Below are positions 14,936-24,305 of a stretch of 64,000 nt of DNA, in pieces; positions within the stretch are counted from its first letter, which is position 1; the number at the start of each line of letters is the position of its first letter. The notes below the pieces were generated by a model, which saw only the letters and a list, made by a program, of their open reading frames with translations, did not search any database and was not told the DNA's origin. The position numbers and the translations under genes are program-made. This DNA comes from Allomeiothermus silvanus DSM 9946 (GTDB taxonomy: Bacteria; Deinococcota; Deinococci; Deinococcales; Thermaceae). The stretch spans positions 1,322,001-1,386,000 of the forward strand of contig NC_014212.1 in the NCBI RefSeq assembly GCF_000092125.1, written 5' to 3'.

Positions 14936-14967
14936 GGTAGTGCTCTAGCCAGCTGAGCTACGCGCCC
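14891..14967 (-). tRNA. tRNA-Val (GAC anticodon), integration target
   Basis: Read on the minus strand: acceptor GGGCGCG pairs with CGCGCCC, CCA is encoded, D arm GCTCAGCTGGCTAGAGC, anticodon loop TTGACAC (GAC), T arm GGTTCGAGTCC. The element has replaced its 3' part with an identical copy, so the tRNA stays functional. Confidence 0.93.
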
Positions 14968-14989
14968 ACAGGGAATCCTGACCAAGTTT

Positions 14990-16194
<1,205 letters not shown>

Positions 16195-16357
16195 CTGGGG
16201 AACCTCCTTTCCTGGTCGGTTCCCCTCTTTTTATCCCAGCTTAGAGTCTCACATGTGTTTGTCCGGGTTCAAGCGGGAAAACCCCTTAGGCCAAATCCCG
16301 AGCGACCCTTGGATCTTTGGGTCGCTGGATGAGTGCAGGATTACTGGCTGCGAGGGT

Positions 16358-16363
16358 TATGAT
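16358..16363 (+). promoter_or_regulatory. -10 box of a leaderless start for 2-phosphoglycerate kinase
   Basis: TATGAT followed by six bases and ATG 16370; no ribosome site. No clear -35. Confidence 0.4.
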
Positions 16364-16369
16364 GGCGCC

Positions 16370-17803
16370 ATGCGGGAGACCTATATCAAGACCTCGAGAG
16401 GCTACCGGTGGCCCTTTTCCAAGGGATTGTTGGTAGAGTCGTTGCTCAACGCCGGGGTCAAGATGCAGGTCGCGCAGTCCATCGCCCATACCATCGAAGA
16501 GCATCTGCGAACCCGCAAGAGATCGGAGATCAGCGCCAGCGCTCTAAAGCGGTTGCTTACCCGCGAAGTCGAGCGGGTGCTGGGCCCCGAGGTAGCGGCC
16601 CGGCTCAAATCCCAGACCCAAAGCTTCGAGGAGATCGTGGTCAAGAGCGGGGATACCCGCCGCCCATTTTCCAAGGGGGTGTTGGCACGTAGCCTCGAGG
16701 ACGCGGGTTTTTCCACCCGCGAAGCGTACGAACTTGCCAAGAATGCCGAGACTGCCCTGCGCAAGGATGGGGTGCGGGAGATCGATTCCGCCGAGCTAGA
16801 AAAACGCGTAGGGCGGTTGGTGGAAAAGCAGTTTGGCCGGACCGCTCGGCGGCGCTATACCGGGCGGCTGTGGCTGGCGGGGGAGCTTTTCGTGGAGGAG
16901 GAGCCAGGAGAGCCCAGGGTTCCTTTTTCCAAGGGGGTGCTGGCCCAGTCCATCATGGCTGCGGGGGTCTCGCCAGATGCCGCTTACCGTATTGCCCGCG
17001 AGATCGAACGCCGGCTGCGTGAAGGGGGTCAGCGGGTGGTGAGCCGCGATCAACTGCGGGCGGTAGCTTCGGCGCTGCTGGCCGAAGAGGTGGGGGAAGA
17101 TTTGGCCCGCAAGTACGAACTGCTGCGGGCCATTCGCCGCACGGTCCGCCCGGTGCACCTGCTCATTGGTGGGGTGACCGGGGTAGGGAAGAGCCTATTG
17201 GGTTCGGCCTTGGCCTACCGGCTGGGTATCACCCGGCTCATCTCCACCGACACCGTGCGGGAGATCCTGCGCTCCACCGTGGCTACCGACCTGATCCCCA
17301 CCCTGCACACCTCGAGCTTCAACGCCTGGACCCGCCTGGCCGGGGCCGAAGGGGCAGCTCCCAGCCCGGAGCTGATCCTGCGCGGTTTCCGCGACCAGGT
17401 GGCGCGGGTAGCGGTGGGGTTGCGGGCTATTCAGGAGCGGAGCGCCCAGGAGCACACCTCGGTGGTGGTGGAGGGGGTTCATGTGGTGCCGGGGTATCTC
17501 TCCCACCCCTCGCAATCCCAGGTCATTCAGATCCCCATGCTGGTGATGTTGGAAGACGAGGCCCTACACCGCAGCCGCTTTATCCTGCGCGAGCGCGAAA
17601 CCCAGGGCAACCGCCCGCGGGAGGATTACCTGCGCAACTTCCCTTCGATTCGCCTGATCCAAAGTCACCTCCTCGAGCTGGCAGAGCAGACCGGTATCCC
17701 GGTGATTCCGGGCGAGAACCTGGACCGGGCCATCGACCGAGGGCTCGAGGTAATCGTAGAGAAGATGCAGAAGGTGTATGGGGAGGTGCTGGAAGCCGTC
17801 TAG
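16370..17803 (+). CDS. 2-phosphoglycerate kinase with three ATP-cone domains
   Basis: 477 residues. Predicted to phosphorylate 2-phosphoglycerate to 2,3-bisphosphoglycerate, as in enzymes making cyclic 2,3-diphosphoglycerate. Three ATP-cone regulatory repeats come first, each opened by the same motif: RWPFSKGLLVESL, RRPFSKGVLARSL and RVPFSKGVLAQSI. The kinase part starts with the P-loop GGVTGVGKS (about 267-275), then STDTVREILR, and SVVVEGVHVVPGYL. The start ATG 16370 follows a TATGAT box by six bases. An open frame continues upstream into the IS481-like copy and is not real. Three cones suggest strong nucleotide control. Confidence 0.85.
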   Translation: MRETYIKTSRGYRWPFSKGLLVESLLNAGVKMQVAQSIAHTIEEHLRTRKRSEISASALKRLLTREVERVLGPEVAARLKSQTQSFEEIVVKSGDTRRPFSKGVLARSLEDAGFSTREAYELAKNAETALRKDGVREIDSAELEKRVGRLVEKQFGRTARRRYTGRLWLAGELFVEEEPGEPRVPFSKGVLAQSIMAAGVSPDAAYRIAREIERRLREGGQRVVSRDQLRAVASALLAEEVGEDLARKYELLRAIRRTVRPVHLLIGGVTGVGKSLLGSALAYRLGITRLISTDTVREILRSTVATDLIPTLHTSSFNAWTRLAGAEGAAPSPELILRGFRDQVARVAVGLRAIQERSAQEHTSVVVEGVHVVPGYLSHPSQSQVIQIPMLVMLEDEALHRSRFILRERETQGNRPREDYLRNFPSIRLIQSHLLELAEQTGIPVIPGENLDRAIDRGLEVIVEKMQKVYGEVLEAV

Positions 17804-17833
17804 TTTGGTTGGTAGCTGTGGCACACTAAGGGG

Positions 17834-18937
17834 GTGAAAAGGGGTTTTTGGGGCTTGGTGCTGGGCTTGCTGCTAGGCAGCGCGTGGGCTAGCCCCAGCC
17901 GCTATGCGGAGCAGTTTGAGTATGCGTGGCGGCTGGTCGAAGAGTATTACTGGGACCAGAGCCATCACGGGGTGGACTGGGTAGCCGTGGGTGAACGGTA
18001 CCGGGACCGTCTCCCGGAGATCAAGGATTGGAGGGGATTAGACCGCCTCATCGAGGAGATGTACGGCGAACTCCGCGATGACCACTCCACCTACCTGAGC
18101 CCCGACGAGGCCAGGTTGTTGCTCTCAGGGGCGCAGTGTTTACCATTACCCTATCGCGAGGCCTGGGACCGGCCTTCCGGCCGGAATACGGATAGCCCAA
18201 GCGCTGAGGCTGCGAATCCTGTACCCACCCCGCTCTCCGAAGAGCCGCGGGAGACTGCCTTTGCCGCTCCGCAAGTGAGCCTGCGCGGTGGGGCAGTGAT
18301 CGTTCGGCTATCCAACTTGATTGACCCGGAGGCTTTTAGCACTCTGGCTTCCGCTATTCGTCGGTATGAGGCGGAGAGTTTCCGCAAAGGCTCGATCAAG
18401 GGCTACATCCTCGACCTACGGGGGAACCCAGGGGGACTGGCCTTACGGATGGCCGAGGTGGCCGGGCTTTTCTTCCGGGGGGTCCCTTGGCGGATCGTGA
18501 GCCGCAACCTGGGCACCCTTCCCCAGCCGACCCAGCCCGCATTGGGACGGGCCAACACCCAAAAACCGCTGGTGGTGCTCATCGATGGCCAAGTGAACTC
18601 GGCGGCAGAGGGGCTGGCCGGGGCGCTCAAGGAGGCGGGGCGGGCTTTTCTTGTGGGCCAGCGCACCGCGGGCAACACCGAGGTGCTGATTCCCTACTGC
18701 TTCCCTGATGGGGCGGTGGCGATGGTAGCTGCCGGGGTGTTGGCCCCCTTGCGGGGGGCCACTTGGGAAGGACGCGGGGTTGAGCCAGACTTGCCGGTAC
18801 AGGGCGCAGAGGCTCAGCTCGAGGCGGCCTTGCGCTACCTGGATGGTCTTTCGTCCAGGCGCTACAGCCTTCCTGCATGGATAGAGAAGATCCGAGCGGG
18901 GCAGCGCTTTCGGCTTGAACTTGGGGTGGTGCGCTAG
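17834..18937 (+). CDS. Secreted S41-family protease-like protein
   Basis: 367 residues with a signal peptide (GLVLGLLLGSAWA then S). N-terminal helical part (YYWDQSHHGVDWV), no PDZ domain, and a C-terminal crotonase-like S41 fold: YILDLRGNPGGL, then the nucleophile region GQVNSAAEGLAGAL. In CtpA-type enzymes a lysine follows in FGKG; here the matching stretch is RTAGNTEV, so that lysine is absent and the protein either uses the tricorn/IRBP-type catalytic set or is inactive. Start GTG 17834. Followed without a gap by a small membrane protein gene (TAG then ATG). Confidence 0.75.
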   Translation: MKRGFWGLVLGLLLGSAWASPSRYAEQFEYAWRLVEEYYWDQSHHGVDWVAVGERYRDRLPEIKDWRGLDRLIEEMYGELRDDHSTYLSPDEARLLLSGAQCLPLPYREAWDRPSGRNTDSPSAEAANPVPTPLSEEPRETAFAAPQVSLRGGAVIVRLSNLIDPEAFSTLASAIRRYEAESFRKGSIKGYILDLRGNPGGLALRMAEVAGLFFRGVPWRIVSRNLGTLPQPTQPALGRANTQKPLVVLIDGQVNSAAEGLAGALKEAGRAFLVGQRTAGNTEVLIPYCFPDGAVAMVAAGVLAPLRGATWEGRGVEPDLPVQGAEAQLEAALRYLDGLSSRRYSLPAWIEKIRAGQRFRLELGVVR

Positions 18938-19285
18938 ATGCTCGATCCATTGGTGGGGTTGGTCCTTGTAGGGATAGGGGTTTGGTTCGTTCGCCGTACC
19001 CGGCTTCCCTGGGAGGCCGCAGGGGTCTGGCTCAACTTGCTATGGTTTTTGTACCAGCATGAGCTGGGATCGGGGTGGGTGAACTACCTGCGGGGGCTGG
19101 GGCTGGCCTTTATGCTGGCTGCCACCGGGCGCGAGTACGCTTTGGCCTGGGTCCTCACTCCTTGGCCGTTGCTCCTTTTGCTGGGCTTTAACCTGAGCGC
19201 CTGGGTGTTGTACCTACCCCCTTTGGGCGAGGGGCTGATGGCCGGGGCGCTGGTTTACTTGCTGGTGGGTTGGATGCGCCGCTAG
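18938..19285 (+). CDS. Small integral membrane protein
   Basis: 115 residues with about four hydrophobic segments (PLVGLVLVGIGVWFV, LGLAFMLAATG, WPLLLLLGFNLSAWVLYLP, LMAGALVYLLVGW). No family recognised. ATG follows the S41 gene's stop at once, so they form an operon. Its end overlaps the end of the convergent nitrilase-type gene by four bases. Confidence 0.65.
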   Translation: MLDPLVGLVLVGIGVWFVRRTRLPWEAAGVWLNLLWFLYQHELGSGWVNYLRGLGLAFMLAATGREYALAWVLTPWPLLLLLGFNLSAWVLYLPPLGEGLMAGALVYLLVGWMRR

Positions 19286-20025
19286 AGCTTGTACAAATCC
19301 GGGCGGCGCTGGGGGAAGACCGGGAACTCTGTACGCAGACGGGTGGGGTATGAAGGGTCGAGCTCGATCACCCGAACCCCCTCCGACTCGAGGCGGGCTA
19401 GCTCCATCCCCAGCGGATCAATGGCCAGGCTGGCTGCCCCAAAGGGTTCCTCAGCATGGTTGACCGCGAGCAGATAGGCCTGGTTCTCGGCGGCCCTGGC
19501 CTTGCAGAAAAGTTCCCAGGCGTAACTGCGGCTTATAGGCCAGGCGGAGGGGACCAAAAAGAGGTTTACCCCATCTACGGCATAGGCGCGAAATAGCTCC
19601 GGGAAGCGCAGGTCGAAGCAGATGGCCACCCCGGCCTGGAAGCCCTGCAGCTCGAGCCGCACCAACTCCTGGCCGGGGATCATGGTCTGGGGTTCGCCGA
19701 AAGCGGGGATGAGGTGGGTTTTGGTGTAGCAGCCGATTTCGCCCTGCGGGCCGAGGATGCGCACCCGGTTGGCGTAGCGTTCGGCGGCGGTTTCCAGCAC
19801 TCCAGCCACGATCACCATCTGGTGCTGGCGGGCCGAAGTTTGCAAGGCCTCGAGCACCTGGGGCGTGGCTGCGGCGTCGGGGTAGCGGTAACCGCTGGGG
19901 AAGAGTTCGGGCAACAGGGCTACCTGAGCCCCCTCCTGGGCGGCCTGCTCGAGCAGGGACAGGGCGGCTTTGAGGGTTGCTTCGGGGGTTGCACGGGTGG
20001 CAAGGTGGACAAGGGCAGCTTTCAT
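19282..20025 (-). CDS. Carbon-nitrogen hydrolase (nitrilase superfamily)
   Basis: 247 residues, the full length of single-domain C-N hydrolases; hydrolyses an amide or nitrile bond of an unknown small substrate. The catalytic triad is visible: Glu in LLPELFPSGY, Lys in YTKTHLIP and Cys in ICFDLRFPELFR. The HAEEPFGAASLAIDPLG stretch is typical of omega-amidase or NAD-glutamine amidohydrolase-like groups, but substrate cannot be told. Next to two small membrane protein genes on the same strand. Confidence 0.85.
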   Translation of the reverse strand: MKAALVHLATRATPEATLKAALSLLEQAAQEGAQVALLPELFPSGYRYPDAAATPQVLEALQTSARQHQMVIVAGVLETAAERYANRVRILGPQGEIGCYTKTHLIPAFGEPQTMIPGQELVRLELQGFQAGVAICFDLRFPELFRAYAVDGVNLFLVPSAWPISRSYAWELFCKARAAENQAYLLAVNHAEEPFGAASLAIDPLGMELARLESEGVRVIELDPSYPTRLRTEFPVFPQRRPDLYKL

Positions 20026-20032
20026 GCGGTCC

Positions 20033-20086
20033 TCCCCGCGTAGCGGCGAAAGAAGCGTCTCCCCGCTTAGCGGTGAAAGAAGCGAC
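20033..20086. repeat. 27-bp imperfect tandem duplication
   Basis: TCCCCGCGTAGCGGCGAAAG... is repeated 27 bases on with two changes, spanning the stop codon of the small membrane protein gene at 20067. Confidence 0.7.
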
Positions 20087-20375
20087 TTTGGTTGATGCGG
20101 TAGTGCATGTAGGGTAATCCTAAACCGAGCACGGTGCCGAGCAGCGCAGCCAGAAACTCACCGCGGAGGATTTGCAGCACCAGCAAGATCCCCGCTAGCC
20201 AGGCATACAGCGGCAGGATGAAGGGCCTATCGCTGCTGTACTGCACGATGCTGCTGGCGATCATCAGCGCGACCGAGCCCACCACTCCGGAGTTATTGGG
20301 GCTTAGTAGCCAGAAATATACCAACCCAGCCACCCCCGCAAAGGCCAGCGCCTGGGTCAGCCGGTGGGTGTTCAC
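20067..20375 (-). CDS. Small membrane protein
   Basis: 102 residues with about four hydrophobic stretches (ALAFAGVAGLVYFWLL, PLYAWLAGILLVLQIL, ALLGTVLGLGLPY) and a basic end. GTG 20375 overlaps the stop of the preceding gene (GTGA). I do not recognise a family; the pair has a similar size and layout. A longer open frame to 20687 exists but its first half is the shadow of the neighbour. Confidence 0.65.
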   Translation of the reverse strand: MNTHRLTQALAFAGVAGLVYFWLLSPNNSGVVGSVALMIASSIVQYSSDRPFILPLYAWLAGILLVLQILRGEFLAALLGTVLGLGLPYMHYRINQSRFFHR

Positions 20376-20680
20376 GACTTGATAAACCGCCAGACGATGA
20401 GCTGGGACAGCACCAGCCCGATCCCGCCCCAGGCCACCTGCTCCTCGCTGCCGAGAAAACCCATGAGGGCAGAAAATATCCCCGCAATGAGGAACCAACG
20501 GGCATACTTTGGGCTCACCGTGAGCCCCAGGCCGAAGGCCACCACGAAGCCGGAGACCGCCGGGGGCATCCCCGCTCCTACTGCCACCACGCCGATGAGG
20601 ATGGCCAGGGTGATCGCCAAGCCCACGAAGTAGGCCCCAGCGAAAGGTTCCTTGTTGGGTTTGATCTCCTTGCTGCTCAT
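20372..20680 (-). CDS. Small membrane protein
   Basis: 102 residues starting MSSKEIKPNKEPFAGAYFVGL, with about four hydrophobic segments (ITLAILIGVVAVGAGMPP, SGFVVAFGLGLTV, WFLIAGIFSALMGFLG, GGIGLVLSQLIVW). GGAG lies seven bases before ATG 20680; seven codons further up is another ATG without a ribosome site. Function unknown; translated together with the next membrane protein gene. Confidence 0.65.
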   Translation of the reverse strand: MSSKEIKPNKEPFAGAYFVGLAITLAILIGVVAVGAGMPPAVSGFVVAFGLGLTVSPKYARWFLIAGIFSALMGFLGSEEQVAWGGIGLVLSQLIVWRFIKS

Positions 20681-20705
20681 AAACCATCTCCAGCCTAACA
20701 TACGG

Positions 20706-21464
20706 CTAAGGCCGCCCTGGCTCGAGCACCCGGAATCCTTCCGGGGTGCCCATTACCCGCCAGTTGACCCGCCACTGACCGTTCTCGTCGCGCCGGAAGG
20801 GAGGCCAGAGTACGAAATTGGCTTTCCCACCGATCTGATCGAGCGAAACTGGCCCGAAGGCCCTCGAGTCCTCCGAGCCGCCATAGGAGCGATTATCCCC
20901 CATTACAAAGTACATTCCCGCGGGGACCACGTACTCCCCCGTTTGGCCCTGGCGAAAGGGCCAGGCGTCGGAGTTGGCCCGATCTGAGATAGTATCCAGT
21001 TGGCCCAAGGATCGCCAATAAGGGACGGTGTGGCTTTCATCCACCGCCACCCCGTTGATGAAAAGCTGTCCTTGTTCCATGCGGATCCGGTCTCCTGGTA
21101 AGGCCACGATGCGCTTGATGAAAAAGGGGCGGAAGTTGACCCCAAACTGCCCCAAAAGCGGCAGGGGCTGGATTGCGTAGGGATCGGTGAGGGGCGGCTT
21201 GACCACCACCAAGTCGCCCCGTTTAAAGCTGCCGATGCCGAAGCGGTGTAGCCAAGTCTGGTACTTGGGGACCACCAAGCGCTCGCCTGGATGGAGGTTG
21301 GGTAGGTCGCTGGTGCCCACTACGCCTACCGTGGTAAAGGCGAAAGTAGTGATGAGAAGGGCTAGTAGTAGCGCTTCACCTGTGGGGCGAAGCCACCCTT
21401 GCCAGAGGTAGCGCGCAAGGCTGGGTTTGCCCGCGGGTGGGTTGCTGGCTATGGGTTGTTGCAT
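20706..21464 (-). CDS. lepB: Signal peptidase I
   Basis: 252 residues. Removes signal peptides from exported proteins; catalysis on the outer face of the membrane. One N-terminal membrane segment (ALLLALLITTFAFTTV), then the serine motif in the form TSDLPNLHPGERLVV, in place of the usual SMxPTLxxGD; the general-base lysine in FIKRIVALPGDRI; and MGDNRSYGGSEDSRAFG near the end. All key residues are present. ATG 21464 has GGGGAG upstream. An insertion (PPLTDPYAIQPLPLLGQFGVNFRP) lengthens the region before the lysine. Confidence 0.88.
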   Translation of the reverse strand: MQQPIASNPPAGKPSLARYLWQGWLRPTGEALLLALLITTFAFTTVGVVGTSDLPNLHPGERLVVPKYQTWLHRFGIGSFKRGDLVVVKPPLTDPYAIQPLPLLGQFGVNFRPFFIKRIVALPGDRIRMEQGQLFINGVAVDESHTVPYWRSLGQLDTISDRANSDAWPFRQGQTGEYVVPAGMYFVMGDNRSYGGSEDSRAFGPVSLDQIGGKANFVLWPPFRRDENGQWRVNWRVMGTPEGFRVLEPGRP

Positions 21465-21921
21465 GCAGATACTCCCCGAACGAGTTTCACTAAAGCCGCA
21501 AGCCGATGGATTCAAGTCGGGATAGGGGGGGCTCGAGGGGAGAGCCGGTAAATCTGCTGGTGGGGAATCCGCGAACCTCCCTCGCGCCGGATCCCGTTGC
21601 CCGCCGCCTTGGGTCGTAACAGCGCTAGCGCAGGGGGCGGTACCGCCCCAATCGAATAAGGCAGCGCCAGGGGGGGCGCAAAAGCGCTTGGAACGGGGCT
21701 CGAGGCTTGGGAGCAGCGCTGGATGCACGCACTGTGCCCAGCGAGGGCGTGGAGGGTGTCGCCCAGAAGATGGCGGGCCTCGGTGCTCGAGGCGGCCAAC
21801 AGCAACACAAAAGGCAGCAGCCGTACGGGCCGCCACCGGGCCAGAGGATACCAGGCCAACACTCCAAGCTTCAGGATAGCGCCAAAGATGACAGGGTCCT
21901 GAAACGGCCAAGCAGAGGGGC
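21465..21921 (-). other. Gap with a doubtful open frame
   Basis: 457 bases between signal peptidase and threonine synthase. A minus-strand frame ending at 21512 includes VLAWYPLARWRPVRLLPFVLLLAASS, which looks like a membrane segment, with GTG or TTG starts near 21860, but the rest is alanine/proline-rich and could be chance coding. No other gene seen. Confidence 0.3.
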
Positions 21922-23208
21922 CTATAGCAGGTGCTGTTTGAGCGCTTCCACTGTTGGGGGGATGGTTTCCACCGCGACCTCGCGCCCCCACAGTTCCTCG
22001 AGCGCAGCTTCCTTGGGGGCTTGGATGCCGAGGGCTCCTGCGACGGCTTCCGGGAACTTGGCAGGGTGCGCCGTGGAGAGGGTGACGATAGGGGTCGGGT
22101 CAGCGGTGGCAGCGCGGTAGCGGGCTACCGCCTCGAGTCCTACTGCGGTGTGGGGGCAGGCTATATAGCCATACCGCGCATAGGTTTGCCGCATTCGCTC
22201 GAGCGTCGCGTCATCCAAGACCACCGTACCCCATACCCACGCGCGCAGCTTGTTCGCTCCCAGCAAGGTATACAGCCGCTCGAAGTTGCTGGGTGCGCCC
22301 ACGTCCATGGCGTTGGAGAGGGTGGCGAGGGTAGGGTGGAATTGGTAGGCCTCCGCTCGGCCCGCCAGGAAGTTGGGGAAGAAGTGGTTGGCGTTATGCG
22401 CGGCGAGGAAGCGGGGTACATCTTGGCCCATCAAAGCGGCCAGAATGCCTCCCGTGAGGTTGCCGAGGTTGCCGCTAGGAACGCAAAAGTTGACTGCGCC
22501 GCCCCCCAGCTGACGGGCTGCCCACAGGTAGTAGAGCGTCTGTGGTAGGAGCCGCCCGATGTTGATAGAGTTGGCGCTCGAGAGCGGCAGGTGCGAGAGC
22601 TGGGGGTCTACGAAGGCTTCTTTCACCATGCGCTGGCAGTCGTCAAAGCTGCCCTCTACCGCGAAGCTCCGCACCCCTTTGCGCCGCACGATCAGCTGGC
22701 GCTCTTGCACGTCGCTAACTTTGCCCTTGGGGTAGAGCAGTACCACCTCGATATTGTCTTGGCCGGCAAAGCCATCCGCCACGGCGCTGCCGGTATCGCC
22801 CGAGGTGGCGACCAGGATGATCCGCCGCTCGCCCCGGCGGGCCAGGAAGTACTGCATCAGCCGGGCCATGGTGCGCGCCCCGAAGTCCTTGAAGGAGAGG
22901 GTGGGGCCGTGGAACAGCTCGAGCACGTACACCCCGTCCGAAAGCGGGATCAGCGGGCAGGGGAAGTTTAGCGCGTCGCGGACGATAGGCTCGAGGTCCG
23001 CCGCAGGGATCTCTTCCTTCAACCACTCCCCCAGCACCTTCACCCCGACTTCCGCGAGGGAACTCGCCTCGAGCCAGGCGCTCGGGCTGAGGGTGGGAAT
23101 CCGGTCCGGGAGGTATAACCCTCCGTCCGGCGCGAGCCCTTTGAGCAGGGCCTCAGCGAAGGAGAGGGGGGTTTTATGGGAGTCACGGGTGCTGAAGTAG
23201 CGAACCAT
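21922..23208 (-). CDS. thrC: Threonine synthase
   Basis: 428 residues. PLP enzyme that turns O-phosphohomoserine into threonine, last step of threonine synthesis. Seen: the PDGGLYLPD N-terminal motif, the PLP lysine in GPTLSFKDFGAR, TSGDTGSAVADGF, the SFDDCQRMVKEAF and NSINIGRLLPQ stretches, and CVPSGNLGNLTGG. This is the longer E. coli/yeast-like type of the family. It follows homoserine dehydrogenase on the same strand with about 30 bases between, so the two form a threonine operon. Confidence 0.92.
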   Translation of the reverse strand: MVRYFSTRDSHKTPLSFAEALLKGLAPDGGLYLPDRIPTLSPSAWLEASSLAEVGVKVLGEWLKEEIPAADLEPIVRDALNFPCPLIPLSDGVYVLELFHGPTLSFKDFGARTMARLMQYFLARRGERRIILVATSGDTGSAVADGFAGQDNIEVVLLYPKGKVSDVQERQLIVRRKGVRSFAVEGSFDDCQRMVKEAFVDPQLSHLPLSSANSINIGRLLPQTLYYLWAARQLGGGAVNFCVPSGNLGNLTGGILAALMGQDVPRFLAAHNANHFFPNFLAGRAEAYQFHPTLATLSNAMDVGAPSNFERLYTLLGANKLRAWVWGTVVLDDATLERMRQTYARYGYIACPHTAVGLEAVARYRAATADPTPIVTLSTAHPAKFPEAVAGALGIQAPKEAALEELWGREVAVETIPPTVEALKQHLL

Positions 23209-23239
23209 AAAGAAAGTGGCCGCTCACAGTGTATCAGGC

Positions 23240-24259
23240 TCAGACTTCCTCGAGCCGTTCTGCTGGGTAATCGGGAACCGGGGCTTTAGCCGAGATGGGG
23301 GCGTGACCGGGAACGCCCATGAGCAGTTGGTATAGGTCCCCCAGCACGGCGCTGGCGGTGGCGGCTCCTCCAGCTCCGGCGCCCATAAAGACCAGCTCGC
23401 CGCAGGCGTCCCCCCGCAAGACCAAGCCGTTACGGGCGCTGCCGGCGCGGGCCAGGGGGTGCTCGAGCGGCAGCCGCACCGGGCGCACCACCGCTTTCCA
23501 CCTTCCGTTTTCGGGGTAGAGGCTTCCGACCAGGCGTATGGTCTGGCCCTGCTGACGGGCGTCCTCCAGGTCGGCGGGGGTGAGGTGGGTGATGCCCCGC
23601 GTATGGGCCCGCACCTCTTCCCAGGGGTAGTCGGGATCGGCACAGAGCCGGGCCAAGACGGTGAGTTTATGGGCGGCGTCGAGGCCCTCCACGTCTAGGG
23701 TAGGGTCGGCTTCGGCGTAGCCCTTGGCCTGGGCCTCGGCTAGCGCCTCAGCGTAGGTAGCGCCCCCCTCGAGGCGGTTCAGGATATAGTTGGTGGTGCC
23801 GTTGAGGATGGCGTGCAGCTCGAGCAAATGGCTCCCCCACAGCACCCCTGAGAGGGCCGAGACCACCGGAGTAGCGGCCATCACGCTAGCCTCGTAGTAC
23901 AGCAGCCCGTCGTCGGCGTAGGGGCGGAGTTCACCCCAGGCCTCGGCGAGCAAGGCCTTGTTGGCGGTGATCACCGGGATGCCCTGCTCAAGCGCATCCA
24001 GTACGAGCTTTTTAGCCAGGCTGGTGCCGCCCATCACCTCCACCAGCACGTCAGCCTCCTCAAGGAGGCCCTCCGTCTGGTCGGTGAGCTTCTCCGCAGG
24101 GATTCCCTCTCGCACCTTGGAGGGATCGCGCACCAACACCTTGCCCAACTCCACCTCGATCCCTAACCCGGCCAGCCGTTGGCGCTGCTGCGCCACAAGT
24201 CGGGCGAAGGCGCTGCCAACGGTTCCTGCCCCGAGCAAAGCGATGTTTACCCGTTCCAC
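23240..24259 (-). CDS. hom: Homoserine dehydrogenase
   Basis: 339 residues. Reduces aspartate semialdehyde to homoserine in methionine and threonine synthesis. N-terminal Rossmann motif NIALLGAGTVGSAFARL, the substrate-binding NGTTNYILNRLE and the lysine/aspartate region TLDVEGLDAAHKL, ending with the SARNGLVLRGDACGELVFMGAGAGG loop. There is no C-terminal ACT domain, so the form without that feedback domain. Start GTG 24259: TATACT lies six bases upstream and GGGGA directly before it; an ATG ten codons further up would lie upstream of the promoter. Confidence 0.9.
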   Translation of the reverse strand: MERVNIALLGAGTVGSAFARLVAQQRQRLAGLGIEVELGKVLVRDPSKVREGIPAEKLTDQTEGLLEEADVLVEVMGGTSLAKKLVLDALEQGIPVITANKALLAEAWGELRPYADDGLLYYEASVMAATPVVSALSGVLWGSHLLELHAILNGTTNYILNRLEGGATYAEALAEAQAKGYAEADPTLDVEGLDAAHKLTVLARLCADPDYPWEEVRAHTRGITHLTPADLEDARQQGQTIRLVGSLYPENGRWKAVVRPVRLPLEHPLARAGSARNGLVLRGDACGELVFMGAGAGGAATASAVLGDLYQLLMGVPGHAPISAKAPVPDYPAERLEEV

Positions 24260-24265
24260 TCCCCG

Positions 24266-24271
24266 AGTATA
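24266..24271 (-). promoter_or_regulatory. -10 box before the homoserine dehydrogenase start
   Basis: Minus strand TATACT, six bases, GTG 24259. It lies between the divergent hom and queG starts (24259 and 24306). Confidence 0.45.
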
Positions 24272-24305
24272 AAGCCCTAAGACGCGCACGCAGTACCATC
24301 GAGAA

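Noticed and set aside
21512-21991. Membrane-protein-like frame after threonine synthase
   Set aside because: No ribosome site or good start; most of the frame looks like chance coding in GC-rich DNA, so kept only as a doubtful stretch.
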